Assembly (NCBI GenBank): GCA_959022875.1
Contig: CAUFAM010000072.1
Coordinates: 1 to 6,291 of the forward strand
Direction: 5' to 3'
Length of the DNA: 6,291 bases
From: an uncultured Oscillospiraceae bacterium
GTDB lineage: Bacteria; Bacillota; Clostridia; Oscillospirales; Oscillospiraceae
Both the position numbers and the translations under genes were made by a program. The notes beneath the pieces are model-generated. The model made no database searches and was not told where the DNA came from. It saw only the letters and a program-made list of their open reading frames with translations. Below, one piece after another: positions 1 to 6,170 of this stretch (positions are counted from its first letter, which is position 1; every line of letters begins with the position of its first letter).

Positions 1-433
1 TCATCTTTCGGAAGGCCAGCATCATGGCCACAAAGCCGCCGGTGATGGAGGCGGTGCGGGTGCCGCCGTCCCCCTGGAGCACATCGCAGTCGATGGTAAT
101 GTTCCAGGGGCCCAGTTTCTTCATATCCACCACGGACCGAAGGGCCCGGCCGATGAGGCGCTGAATCTCGGCGCTGCGGCCGTTGAGCTTCAGCTTGGAA
201 ATGTCCCGGCGGGAGCGCTCCCGGTTGGCTCGGGGCAGCATGGAGTACTCCGCGGTGACCCAGCCTTCCCCTTCGGGGACGTGACGGGGCGGTCTGTCCT
301 CCACGCTGGCAGTACACAGCACATGGGTGTTGCCGCAGCGAATGAGGCAGGAGCCCTCGGCAAACTTGTTGATATTGGGAATGATCTCCACCGGACGCAG
401 CTCATTGGCCGCCCGGCCGTCAATTCTGGACAT
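1..433 (-). CDS. rph: RNase PH, N-terminal 144 codons (runs off the left edge)
   Basis: RNase PH is a phosphate-dependent 3'-to-5' exoribonuclease that trims the 3' ends of tRNA precursors in the cytoplasm, working as a hexameric ring. The visible protein opens MSRIDGRAANELRPVEI, the usual family start. It carries the stretch NGRSAEIQRLIGRALR (residues 84-99) with Arg86, and CDVLQGDGGTRTASITG (116-132) with Gly124-Thr125-Arg126. In characterised family members Arg86 and the GTR at 124-126 are the phosphate-binding residues, and they fall at the same numbers here. The ATG at 433 is preceded by GAGGAAG (440-446) with a 6-nt spacer. The gene is open to the window edge, so roughly the C-terminal 40% of a normal 240-260 residue protein is missing only because of the cut. 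It lies 123 bp past the preceding small gene and has its own likely promoter. The identification is secure. Confidence 0.96.
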   Translation of the reverse strand, partial: MSRIDGRAANELRPVEIIPNINKFAEGSCLIRCGNTHVLCTASVEDRPPRHVPEGEGWVTAEYSMLPRANRERSRRDISKLKLNGRSAEIQRLIGRALRSVVDMKKLGPWNITIDCDVLQGDGGTRTASITGGFVAMMLAFRKM

Positions 434-463
434 AAACGACTTCCTCTCCGCAATTTTTCTCAT

Positions 464-474
464 ATTGTACCATA
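464..474 (-). promoter_or_regulatory. Probable rph promoter, extended -10 element
   Basis: On the minus strand the sequence TATGGTACAAT contains a TG motif one base before a TACAAT -10 hexamer, which is an extended -10 arrangement. Transcription would start near 457, giving a leader of about 24 nt to the rph ATG. No good -35 hexamer lies 16-18 bp upstream, as is common when the extended -10 is present. The placement in the only sizeable gap between the 65-codon gene and rph supports it. The match is by eye only. Confidence 0.5.
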
Positions 475-556
475 ATTCGACACAGGAAAGTATAGATAGA
501 ATGTAAATAAACAGGGGAATTTTTCCCGTTCTTGTGTCAGCTTTTCAACCGGCCAG

Positions 557-754
557 TCAAACCAGCACACACCAAAGCAGAAGAACCAGTAAAATCCCAA
601 GCCCGGCCAAATTCTCCCGGCGCTGTTCCACACTAACGCCCTCGCCCCACAGGCGCATAGAGCGCAGAAGATTTCTCACGCCGGCCCGGCGAATCAAGCG
701 CACGATTTGAAGGGCCAGAAAGGTTGCAAACAGCCGCCAGCTCCAGTATTCCAT
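557..754 (-). CDS. Small putative membrane protein, 65 aa
   Basis: I do not recognise this protein. It has an aromatic, hydrophobic N-terminal stretch (residues 4-21), an arginine-rich middle (Arg at 19, 22, 23, 27, 31, 34, 45, 46) and a strongly hydrophobic C-terminal segment (49-65) that would form one transmembrane helix and ends at the last residue. The middle would be expected on the cytoplasmic side. The start is an ATG at 754, 37 bp after the ftsY stop, with AGGGTGG six bases upstream as a modest ribosome site. Orientation, spacing and a GC-rich third-position bias like that of its neighbours favour a real gene co-transcribed with ftsY. It is short, however, and a chance open frame in GC-rich DNA cannot be excluded. 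A homology search in related genomes would settle this. Confidence 0.55.
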   Translation of the reverse strand: MEYWSWRLFATFLALQIVRLIRRAGVRNLLRSMRLWGEGVSVEQRRENLAGLGILLVLLLWCVLV

Positions 755-791
755 GGTCTCCCACCCTGATGTTCCATTCCGAATTTCTGAC

Positions 792-1661
792 TTAAATCAG
801 TGCCTGGGCAAACTCCGCCGCGTCAAAGGGCTTGAGGTCGTCCACGCCCTCGCCCACGCCGGCAAACTTCACCGGCACACCCAACTCCTTGGCAATGGCA
901 ATGGCGATGCCTCCCTTGGCGGTGCCGTCCAGCTTGGTGAGGACGATGCCGGTGATGCCGGCAGCCTCTTTAAACTGCTTGGCCTGGATGAGACCGTTCT
1001 GCCCAGTGGTGGCATCCAGCACCAGCAGGGTTTCCCTGGCGCAGCCGGGCAGCTCCCGGTCGATGACCCGGGAGATCTTGTTGAGCTCGTTCATCAGGTT
1101 CTGCTTGTTGTGCAGCCGTCCGGCGGTGTCCACCAGCACCACATCGGTTCCCCGGGCCTTGGCGGAGCTCATGGCATCAAACACCACGGCGGCGGGGTCG
1201 GCTCCCTCATGCTGCTTGATGATGTCCACGCCGGCCCGGTCAGCCCAGATGGTCAGCTGCTCGGCGGCAGCGGCCCGGAAGGTGTCGGCGGCACAGAACA
1301 GAACCTTCTTCCGCTCCATCTTCAGCTGGCGGCCGATCTTGCCGATGGTAGTGGTCTTGCCCACACCGTTCACCCCGATGAACAGCACCACCGAGGGGCG
1401 GGTGGACAGATCGAGGGCGGTATCCCCGGCGCTGAGGGCGTCGGCAATGACCTCCACCATGCAGCTGCGGGCCTCCTCCAGGGTCTTGATCCCCCGCTGG
1501 CGCACCCGGCTTTTCAGCTCCTCCACCAGCTCCAAGGTCACATCCATGCCGGTATCGGCCAGAATGAGGGACTCCTCCAGCTCGTCATAGAAGTCGTCGT
1601 TGAGTTCAGAGCCAAAGCTGGCAAAAATATTAATTTTTTTCAGTTTATCAAAAAAGCCCAT
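792..1661 (-). CDS. ftsY: Signal recognition particle receptor FtsY, SRP-type GTPase
   Basis: FtsY is the membrane-associated GTPase that receives SRP–ribosome complexes and hands nascent membrane proteins to the Sec translocon. The 289-residue protein has the N domain at about 1-85 and the G domain after it. Visible motifs are the P-loop GVNGVGKTTT (96-105), DTFRAAA (126-132), DTAGR (178-182), DATTGQN (216-222), TKLDGTAKGG (242-251) and the closing GVGEGVDDLKPF (268-279). There is no long acidic A domain, as is usual in Gram-positive FtsY. The amphipathic start MGFFDKLKK probably contacts lipid. The frame is open further upstream, to 1742, but the family-typical start is the ATG at 1661, with AAGGA nine bases before it. 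That start sits one base past the stop of the preceding zinc-ribbon gene, so translational coupling is likely. Confidence 0.97.
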   Translation of the reverse strand: MGFFDKLKKINIFASFGSELNDDFYDELEESLILADTGMDVTLELVEELKSRVRQRGIKTLEEARSCMVEVIADALSAGDTALDLSTRPSVVLFIGVNGVGKTTTIGKIGRQLKMERKKVLFCAADTFRAAAAEQLTIWADRAGVDIIKQHEGADPAAVVFDAMSSAKARGTDVVLVDTAGRLHNKQNLMNELNKISRVIDRELPGCARETLLVLDATTGQNGLIQAKQFKEAAGITGIVLTKLDGTAKGGIAIAIAKELGVPVKFAGVGEGVDDLKPFDAAEFAQALI

Positions 1662-1662
1662 A

Positions 1663-1911
1663 TCAAAGTATCCTTTTCTTTTTTTCGTTCCACGGAATTT
1701 TAACCCCGCAGCATTGACAGTAGTCCCCTGGATATTTACCAAGCCATGCCCCGCATTGCGGGCAGCGCATCCAAATCAGGTTCAAAACGCCAGCGCCCAA
1801 AATCAGGACTACCCCCAACAGCGTCAGCGCAAAGCCCGCCTGGATCAGCGCCAAGATAAGCCCGGCCACTGCCGCAAGCAGCATGACCCACTGTTTTTGC
1901 CTCAGTGTCAT
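1663..1911 (-). CDS. Two-helix membrane protein with C-terminal zinc ribbon, 82 aa
   Basis: Function unknown. The protein has two adjacent hydrophobic helices (about residues 8-24 and 27-47) followed at once by a cysteine knuckle pair: CPQCG (50-54) and CQCCG (65-69). Cys50, Cys53, Cys65 and Cys68 are spaced like a short zinc ribbon. A basic tail (KKKR, 77-80) ends it. Both termini are probably cytoplasmic, which would place the zinc site at the inner membrane face. The ATG at 1911 lies 15 bp after the stop of the upstream zinc-ribbon gene, and the ribosome site AAGGAGA overlaps that stop. Its own TGA (1663-1665) is one base before the ftsY start. An A7 run within the last codons (1679-1685) is a possible slippage site. 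Coding status is well supported by the motif and packing; the role is not. Confidence 0.85.
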   Translation of the reverse strand: MTLRQKQWVMLLAAVAGLILALIQAGFALTLLGVVLILGAGVLNLIWMRCPQCGAWLGKYPGDYCQCCGVKIPWNEKKKRIL

Positions 1912-1926
1912 GGCGGCCTTCTCTCC

Positions 1927-2229
1927 TTACTGTTCCACTTTTTCTCCGCAGTAGGGGCAGTACTGCCCCCACTGGAAGGACTCATTCAGGCCTTTCCCAC
2001 AGAAGGGGCAGAAGGCCGGTGCGTTTTCCTCCATTCCCACGGAAGCACTTCCCGCGGAGCTCACTGCCCCGCTTATCTGCTCCGATCCCACAGACTGTGC
2101 AGCTCCCGGTTCCTGCTGGATGACTGTCCCCAGCCCGGCAAAAATCAGCTTAATGCCCAAAACCAGCACCACGATCAGGGCAATCAGGCCCGCAATGGGC
2201 AGCCAGCCCTTCTTCGCTGAATCGTTCAA
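1927..2229 (-). CDS. Single-pass membrane protein with C-terminal zinc ribbon, 100 aa, TTG start
   Basis: Function unknown. The order is a short polar N-terminus, one transmembrane helix (about residues 10-34), a low-complexity Ser/Ala/Gly/Glu linker (38-72) and a zinc ribbon CPFCGK–CPYCGEK with Cys at 74, 77, 91 and 94 (13 residues between knuckles). This is the architecture of the many small bacterial zinc-ribbon membrane proteins. The start is TTG at 2229, chosen because a strong AAGGAGG sits seven bases upstream (2237-2243) and no ATG or GTG is better placed. It is the first of two consecutive zinc-ribbon membrane genes that lead into ftsY, probably in the smc transcription unit. The 182-bp gap upstream, with its hairpin and smc-tail duplicate, may reduce its expression relative to smc (inference). 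Confidence 0.85.
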   Translation of the reverse strand: MNDSAKKGWLPIAGLIALIVVLVLGIKLIFAGLGTVIQQEPGAAQSVGSEQISGAVSSAGSASVGMEENAPAFCPFCGKGLNESFQWGQYCPYCGEKVEQ

Positions 2230-2236
2230 TCCAATT

Positions 2237-2243
2237 CCTCCTT
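2237..2243 (-). promoter_or_regulatory. Strong ribosome binding site fixing a TTG start
   Basis: AAGGAGG on the minus strand is a near-perfect match to the 16S rRNA 3' end and lies seven bases before TTG at 2229. It also lies five bases after the TGA of the decayed smc-tail copy (2249-2251). This suggests that the TGA was once the true smc stop, in a tightly packed operon. Confidence 0.8.
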
Positions 2244-2248
2244 GTGCG

Positions 2249-2281
2249 TCACCGAATATTCAGTTCCTTCTCCACGTCGTC
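2249..2281 (-). repeat. Decayed duplicate of the smc 3' end (copy A)
   Basis: Read on the minus strand this stretch encodes DDVEKELNIR followed by TGA, while smc itself ends NDVEKELNIR followed by TAG (2412-2444). The 30 sense bases (2252-2281 against 2415-2444) match at 25 positions. Four mismatches are synonymous third-codon changes (Arg, Ile, Leu, Asp) and one changes Asn to Asp. The longest identical run is 14 bp (2262-2275). The copies are 163 bp apart, which is not a multiple of three. No start codon or gene body joins copy A, so it is not expressed as an SMC tail. It is probably the former native end of smc (inference). Confidence 0.8.
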
Positions 2282-2411
2282 CTCGCAAGCTGCGTATCTC
2301 TCACTTCGCCCTGCCGGGCAAAGCTCGCTCACTGCGCTGCTCGTCCTCTCCCCACCCGACCCGCTTCGCTGGGCTCGGGTGGGGCCCCATGCAGTCCGCA
2401 GGGCTCATCTC
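2282..2411. other. 130-bp GC-rich insert between the two smc tails, candidate element remnant
   Basis: This segment separates the two copies of the smc tail and looks unlike either neighbour. It is dense in short inverted repeats: CGCA/TGCG around a 3-nt loop (2284-2294), GCCC/GGGC around a 4-nt loop (2308-2319), a ten-pair GC-rich stem (2350-2384) and the perfect palindrome TGGGGCCCCA (2380-2389). No convincing gene is present. A 35-codon frame (2408-2301, minus) lacks a properly spaced ribosome site. The insert could be a small dispersed palindromic repeat or the scar of a larger integrated element; the sequence alone cannot decide. Confidence 0.5.
2350..2384 (-). repeat. Strong GC-rich hairpin downstream of smc
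   Basis: CCCCACCCGA (2350-2359) is perfectly complementary to TCGGGTGGGG (2375-2384). The 15 bases between can add CCC/GGG and GC/GC pairs around a 3-nt loop, with single-base bulges. No T-run follows on either strand, so it is not a classical intrinsic terminator. In the smc mRNA it could block 3' exonucleases or partly attenuate readthrough into the zinc-ribbon genes and ftsY (inference). Confidence 0.7.
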
Positions 2412-2444
2412 CTATCGGATATTAAGTTCCTTCTCCACATCGTT
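2412..2444 (-). repeat. smc 3' end, active copy of the duplicated tail (copy B)
   Basis: This is the functional end of smc (NDVEKELNIR, TAG) and the partner of the decayed copy at 2249-2281. It is listed separately because the pair forms an imperfect direct repeat flanking a 130-bp insert. Confidence 0.8.
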
Positions 2445-5400
2445 CAGGTTTATGGTCAGCATGCGGCTGATGCCCTGCTCCTGCATAGTGACGCCGTAGA
2501 GGATGTCGGCCTCCTCCATGGTGCCCCGTCGGTGGGTGATGACAATAAACTGGGTCTTGTCCGACATGGCGCGCATATAGTGGGCAAACCGCACCACATT
2601 GCTGTCATCCAGAGCGGCCTCGATCTCATCCATCACCACAAAGGGGGTGGGGCGCACCTTCAAAATGGCAAAGTACAGGGCAATGGCCACAAAGGCCTTC
2701 TCTCCGCCGGAGAGCAGGGTGATGATCTTCAGGGCCTTGCCCGGGGGCTGCACCTTGATTTCAATGCCGCAGTTGAGAATGTCATCGGGATCCTCCAGCT
2801 CCAAGGTGGCCTTGCCGCCGCCGAAGAGCTCCACAAAGGTCTGACTAAAGGCCTCGTTGATGGTCTTGAACTCCCGGGCAAAGATGGTCTTCATCTCGGA
2901 CGTGATGCCCGCAATGATCTCCTCCAGCTCCTTCTTGGCCCGGTCCACATCGTCCCGCTGGTCGGTGAGGTAGGTGTAGCGCTCGTTGACCCGCTGGAAT
3001 TCCTCGATGGCTCCCACATTCACATGACCCAGGGACGAGATGGACCGCTTCAGCTCCGCAATGCGGCGGCTGGCCTTCTGGATCGATTCGATCTCCACCC
3101 GCTGCTGCTTGGCCGCCTCGTGGGAGAGCTCATAGTTTTCCCACAGCTTATCCAGCAGCTGCTTTTCTTCCATGGATGCGGACACCCGCCGCTGATCCAG
3201 ACGGGAGACCTCGCCCTCGGTGCGCAGCAGCTCCTCGTTGAGGCTCTGGCTCTCCCGGGTGGACTTCACCCGCTCGCCCTCCAGCTCCAGCTTCTCCTGG
3301 TTCAGCCGGGCCACCGCCTCGTTCTGGGCCCGGTTCTCCTCCTGAAGGGCGGACAGAGCCCCCTGCTTCTCCTGGATCTCCTGGGCAAAGCTCTCATTTT
3401 TGCTCTCATAGTCGGCCATCAGAGCCTGGCTCTGGGTGCGGTCCCCGGCCATGCTGGCCTTCAGGCTCTCCAACTCCTGAAGGCCCGAACGGGTGGCCTC
3501 CCGCTCCGCCTCCAGGGCGGCCTGGGCGGCGGTAAGCTCGGCGGCCTCCCGAGCAATGCGGGCCGAGCGCTCCTGCAAATCGGTCTGGCCCTTGGCCTTG
3601 CCCTCCGCCTCACTTTTCAGTGCCGCGGCTTCGCCCTCCAGTTCCTGAATCCGCACCCGGGCATTCTGGGTGTCCTCCTCAATCTGGCCGGAGCGGCTCT
3701 TCAGCTGCTCCAGCTCCTCGCCCAGGTTCTCCTGCTGGCTCTCCAAATCGGCAACCACGCTGCGGCAGTGGGATACCTCGCCCTCCGCTTTCAGGATGGC
3801 ATCCTCCCACGTTCTCAGCTGGTTCTGGGCGGTCTCCAGCTCATAGCGGGCGGCTGTGGCCTCCCGCTCCGCCTCTGCCAGATCCCGGGCCCCCTGGGCC
3901 ACCTGGCTGCGGATGTCCTCCAGCTGCTTTCCAAGCCGCTCCAGCTCGTTGGCACGGCTGAGAATACCGGCGCTGCGGCTGGCCGAGCCGCCGGTCATGG
4001 AACCACCGGGGTTCAGCACCTGGCCGTCCAGAGTGACAATTCGGAATTTATAGCCATACTTCCGGGCCGCAGCAATGGCCGTGTCCAGGTTCTCCATCAC
4101 GGCCACCCGCCCCAGCAGGTTGGAAAATACATTTTTATAGCGGGGGTCAAAAGTGACCAGCTGGTCACCTACGCCTACAAATCCCGGTTCCCGCTGGAGG
4201 CTCTGCCCCTCCCGCAGCTCTCCCGGACGGATGGAGCTGAGGGGCAAAATGGTGGCCCGGCCGGCATCCCGGCGCTTCAGATACTGGATAACGGCCTTGC
4301 CGTCCTCCTCCCGGTCCACCACGATATTCTGCATGGCGCCGCCAAGGGCGGTCTCAATGGCCACGGTGTACTGGTCGGGTACCTTCAAAAGGTCGGCCAC
4401 CGGGCCGTGGATATGCTGGAGGGTGCCCCGCTGGGCCTCTCCCACCACCAGCTTTACCGCCTTGGAATAACCTTCATGCATCTGCTCCATTTCTTTGAGC
4501 AGCTTCATCCGGGAGGTCAGGGCGTTTTCCTCCATCTGGAGCTTCACATGGCGGTCCTTCGTCTGGGCCGCCTTTTTCTGTCTGGACTCCATCCGCAGCT
4601 GATAGCCGCTGATGACATTCTTTACCGCGTCCCGCTCCTCCAGGGCATCCTCATAGCCCTTCCGTGCGGCCTTGCTCTCGGTCCGGGCCTGCTCCAAACG
4701 CTGCTCCAGCTCTCTCAGCTCCCGGCGCACCGTCTCGTCCCGGTCCATCACTTCCTGGGCGGCGGCGGCCAGAGCGGAAAGAAGGGCCTTGGCTTCGGCA
4801 GCCCCGGCAGTTCCCAGATCGGCCTGGCTGCGCAGCTGCTCCAGCTCCCGGGCCAGCGTGCCCGCAGAGCTGGCAGCCTCCTCCGCCTCCCGGCTTTTTG
4901 CCTCCAGGGCGGCGCGGCCCTGCTCCAGCTGCTGCTCAATTTCTGCCAGACGCCCCCGCCGCTGCTCAATCTGGGCGGAGAGGGAACCCTCCCGGCCCTC
5001 CTGCTGCTCCAGATCGGCCCGGATGCGCTGGGCGGACTCCTGGTTGTGGGCAATGTTGCTCTGGAGCACCGCAATGGCCGACTCCAGCTCGTTCATTCTG
5101 GCCTGGCGGCCCTGAAGTTCAAAGCGCAGCCGGTCGGCCTCCACATCCTTCTCCCGCATCTGCTGGGAGAACTGTTCCGCGGCGGCGTAGGCCTTCTCCT
5201 GGGCCACCCGTACTTCCTCCCGCTGGCGCACGGCCTCCTGATAGTCGGCCTCCAGCTTAATGTTGCTGGTTCGGATGCGCTCCAGGGTGTCCAGCCAAAC
5301 GGAAATCTCCAGTCCCCGCAGCTCATCCCGGAGTACCAGGAACTTCTTCGCCTTTTCGCTCTGCTCCCGCAGCGGCTCCACCTGGTACTCCAGCTCGGAA

Positions 5401-5993
5401 ATCTTATCGTTGATGCGCACCAGGTTTTCGTCCGTGCGCTCCAGTTTCCGCTCTGCCTCTTCCTTCCGGTGGCGGTAACGGGAAATTCCCGCCGCCTCTT
5501 CAAAGACTTCCCGCCGGTCGGCGGATTTTACCGACAAAATCTCGTCAATCTTGCCCTGGCCGATGATGGAGTAGCCCTCCCGGCCCAGACCGGTATCCAT
5601 AAACAGCTCGTTGACGTCTTTGAGGCGGACGGAGCGGCGGTTAATGTAGTACTCGCTCTCCCCCGAGCGGTAGTACCGTCGGGTGACCATCACCTCAGAC
5701 TCCTCCATATCAAAGATATGTGAGGTGTTGTCCAGCACCAGGGACACCTCGGCGTAGCCGGTCTGCTTACGCTTGGCCGTTCCGCCAAAGATAACGTCCT
5801 CCATCTTCCCGCCGCGCAGGACCCGGGTGGACTGCTCCCCCATGACCCAGCGGATGGCGTCGGAAATGTTTGATTTGCCCGAGCCGTTGGGGCCTACAAT
5901 GGCGGTGATGTCCTCGCCGAAGGTCAGTACCGTTTTATCGGGAAAGGACTTGAAGCCCTGGATTTCCAATGCTTTTAAGTACAAAAAGGCCAC
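2412..5993 (-). CDS. smc: Chromosome segregation ATPase SMC
   Basis: SMC is the core of the bacterial condensin complex: a homodimer that, with ScpA and ScpB, folds and segregates chromosomes by ATP-driven loop extrusion. At 1193 residues it has the normal family length. The N-terminal head carries Walker A GPNGSGKS (34-41) and the Q-loop Gln54. Long Glu/Gln/Arg-rich coiled coils fill about 170-510 and 690-1020. The hinge lies between HGPVADLL (529-535) and GGSMTGGS (663-670). The C-terminal head has the LSGGEK signature (1094-1099), Walker B MDEIEAALDD (1121-1130, catalytic Glu1123) and the switch His1154. The frame opens with GTG at 5993, with GGAAG seven bases upstream. A TTG at 5984 preceded by GAGGTGG is an equally good start and would align better with the known SMC N-terminus (1190 aa). 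All key residues are intact. It is the first gene of the unit and is divergent from tRNA-Gly. Confidence 0.98.
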   Translation of the reverse strand: MAFLYLKALEIQGFKSFPDKTVLTFGEDITAIVGPNGSGKSNISDAIRWVMGEQSTRVLRGGKMEDVIFGGTAKRKQTGYAEVSLVLDNTSHIFDMEESEVMVTRRYYRSGESEYYINRRSVRLKDVNELFMDTGLGREGYSIIGQGKIDEILSVKSADRREVFEEAAGISRYRHRKEEAERKLERTDENLVRINDKISELEYQVEPLREQSEKAKKFLVLRDELRGLEISVWLDTLERIRTSNIKLEADYQEAVRQREEVRVAQEKAYAAAEQFSQQMREKDVEADRLRFELQGRQARMNELESAIAVLQSNIAHNQESAQRIRADLEQQEGREGSLSAQIEQRRGRLAEIEQQLEQGRAALEAKSREAEEAASSAGTLARELEQLRSQADLGTAGAAEAKALLSALAAAAQEVMDRDETVRRELRELEQRLEQARTESKAARKGYEDALEERDAVKNVISGYQLRMESRQKKAAQTKDRHVKLQMEENALTSRMKLLKEMEQMHEGYSKAVKLVVGEAQRGTLQHIHGPVADLLKVPDQYTVAIETALGGAMQNIVVDREEDGKAVIQYLKRRDAGRATILPLSSIRPGELREGQSLQREPGFVGVGDQLVTFDPRYKNVFSNLLGRVAVMENLDTAIAAARKYGYKFRIVTLDGQVLNPGGSMTGGSASRSAGILSRANELERLGKQLEDIRSQVAQGARDLAEAEREATAARYELETAQNQLRTWEDAILKAEGEVSHCRSVVADLESQQENLGEELEQLKSRSGQIEEDTQNARVRIQELEGEAAALKSEAEGKAKGQTDLQERSARIAREAAELTAAQAALEAEREATRSGLQELESLKASMAGDRTQSQALMADYESKNESFAQEIQEKQGALSALQEENRAQNEAVARLNQEKLELEGERVKSTRESQSLNEELLRTEGEVSRLDQRRVSASMEEKQLLDKLWENYELSHEAAKQQRVEIESIQKASRRIAELKRSISSLGHVNVGAIEEFQRVNERYTYLTDQRDDVDRAKKELEEIIAGITSEMKTIFAREFKTINEAFSQTFVELFGGGKATLELEDPDDILNCGIEIKVQPPGKALKIITLLSGGEKAFVAIALYFAILKVRPTPFVVMDEIEAALDDSNVVRFAHYMRAMSDKTQFIVITHRRGTMEEADILYGVTMQEQGISRMLTINLNDVEKELNIR

Positions 5994-6000
5994 CTCGCAT

Positions 6001-6029
6001 CTTCCGCAAATATAGCTTCTGCCTTTGCG
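6001..6029 (-). promoter_or_regulatory. Possible hairpin in the smc leader next to the ribosome site
   Basis: In the smc leader, CGCAAA (6024-6029) can pair with TTTGCG (6005-6010) across a 13-nt loop. The 3' arm abuts and overlaps by one base the GGAAG ribosome site (6001-6005) of the GTG start. The stem could modulate smc translation, but six pairs with a loop this size is weak, and no known riboswitch or leader class is recognised. Confidence 0.25.
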
Positions 6030-6065
6030 TCAGTTCCTAGATTAAGACATAACAATAGATAATAT

Positions 6066-6094
6066 ATTATAGCAAAAACCCCGTTTCAATGCAA
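6066..6094 (-). promoter_or_regulatory. smc operon promoter, extended -10
   Basis: On the minus strand TGCTATAAT provides a consensus -10 (TATAAT, 6066-6071) with an extended TG. A partial -35, TTGCAT (6089-6094), lies 17 bp upstream and matches only the first three consensus bases. Transcription would begin near 6059, leaving a leader of about 65 nt before the smc GTG. It is the only good sigma-A-type promoter seen upstream of smc. Confidence 0.7.
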
Positions 6095-6100
6095 TCGCCC

Positions 6101-6128
6101 AGACTTTCATAGGCGGAAAATAAAGTCT
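6101..6128. repeat. 7-bp inverted repeat between the divergent promoters
   Basis: AGACTTT (6101-6107) is perfectly complementary to AAAGTCT (6122-6128) across 14 bases. It lies just upstream of the smc -35 and about 70 bp upstream of the tRNA -35. It could be a protein-binding site for a dimer with arms about two helical turns apart, or chance. No known operator is recognised. Confidence 0.25.
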
Positions 6129-6170
6129 CCCGTACCACTCTGTTTAAGGGCATTTCCCCGCCCAAAGATG

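Noticed and set aside
510..530. GGGAA/TTCCC stem (on the minus strand followed by CTGTTTATTT) as an intrinsic terminator before rph
   Set aside because: Only five pairs, two of them A-T, with a 3-nt loop and an interrupted T tract. Too weak to call a terminator.
753..1703. Plus-strand open frames opposite ftsY (753-1703, 832-1590)
   Set aside because: Antisense shadows of ftsY caused by GC-biased codons. They have no recognisable domains, and the minus-strand protein is a complete SRP GTPase.
1663..1742. An upstream extension of ftsY to 1742 (27 extra residues)
   Set aside because: It would overlap the zinc-ribbon gene almost to its cysteine knuckles, has no ribosome site, and the ATG at 1661 gives the typical amphipathic FtsY start.
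2322..2345. Resemblance of the CTCGCTCACTGCGCTGCTCG stretch to plasmid vector backbone
   Set aside because: The similarity to the pUC-origin flank is partial and breaks within a few bases. The surrounding sequence is continuous with native genes and an smc tail, so vector contamination is not supported.
2301..2408. A 35-codon minus-strand frame inside the insert, overlapping the smc stop
   Set aside because: The AGGAG before its ATG is almost touching the start, there is no hydrophobic or motif structure, and it lies in palindromic repeat-like DNA. More likely non-coding.
2244..5723. A very long plus-strand open frame (about 1159 codons) opposite smc
   Set aside because: Its codons lie in exact register with the smc codons, so it stays open simply because smc avoids TTA, CTA and TCA there. 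Its translation is Leu/Gly/His/Pro-rich low complexity with no domain, while the minus strand has every SMC motif.
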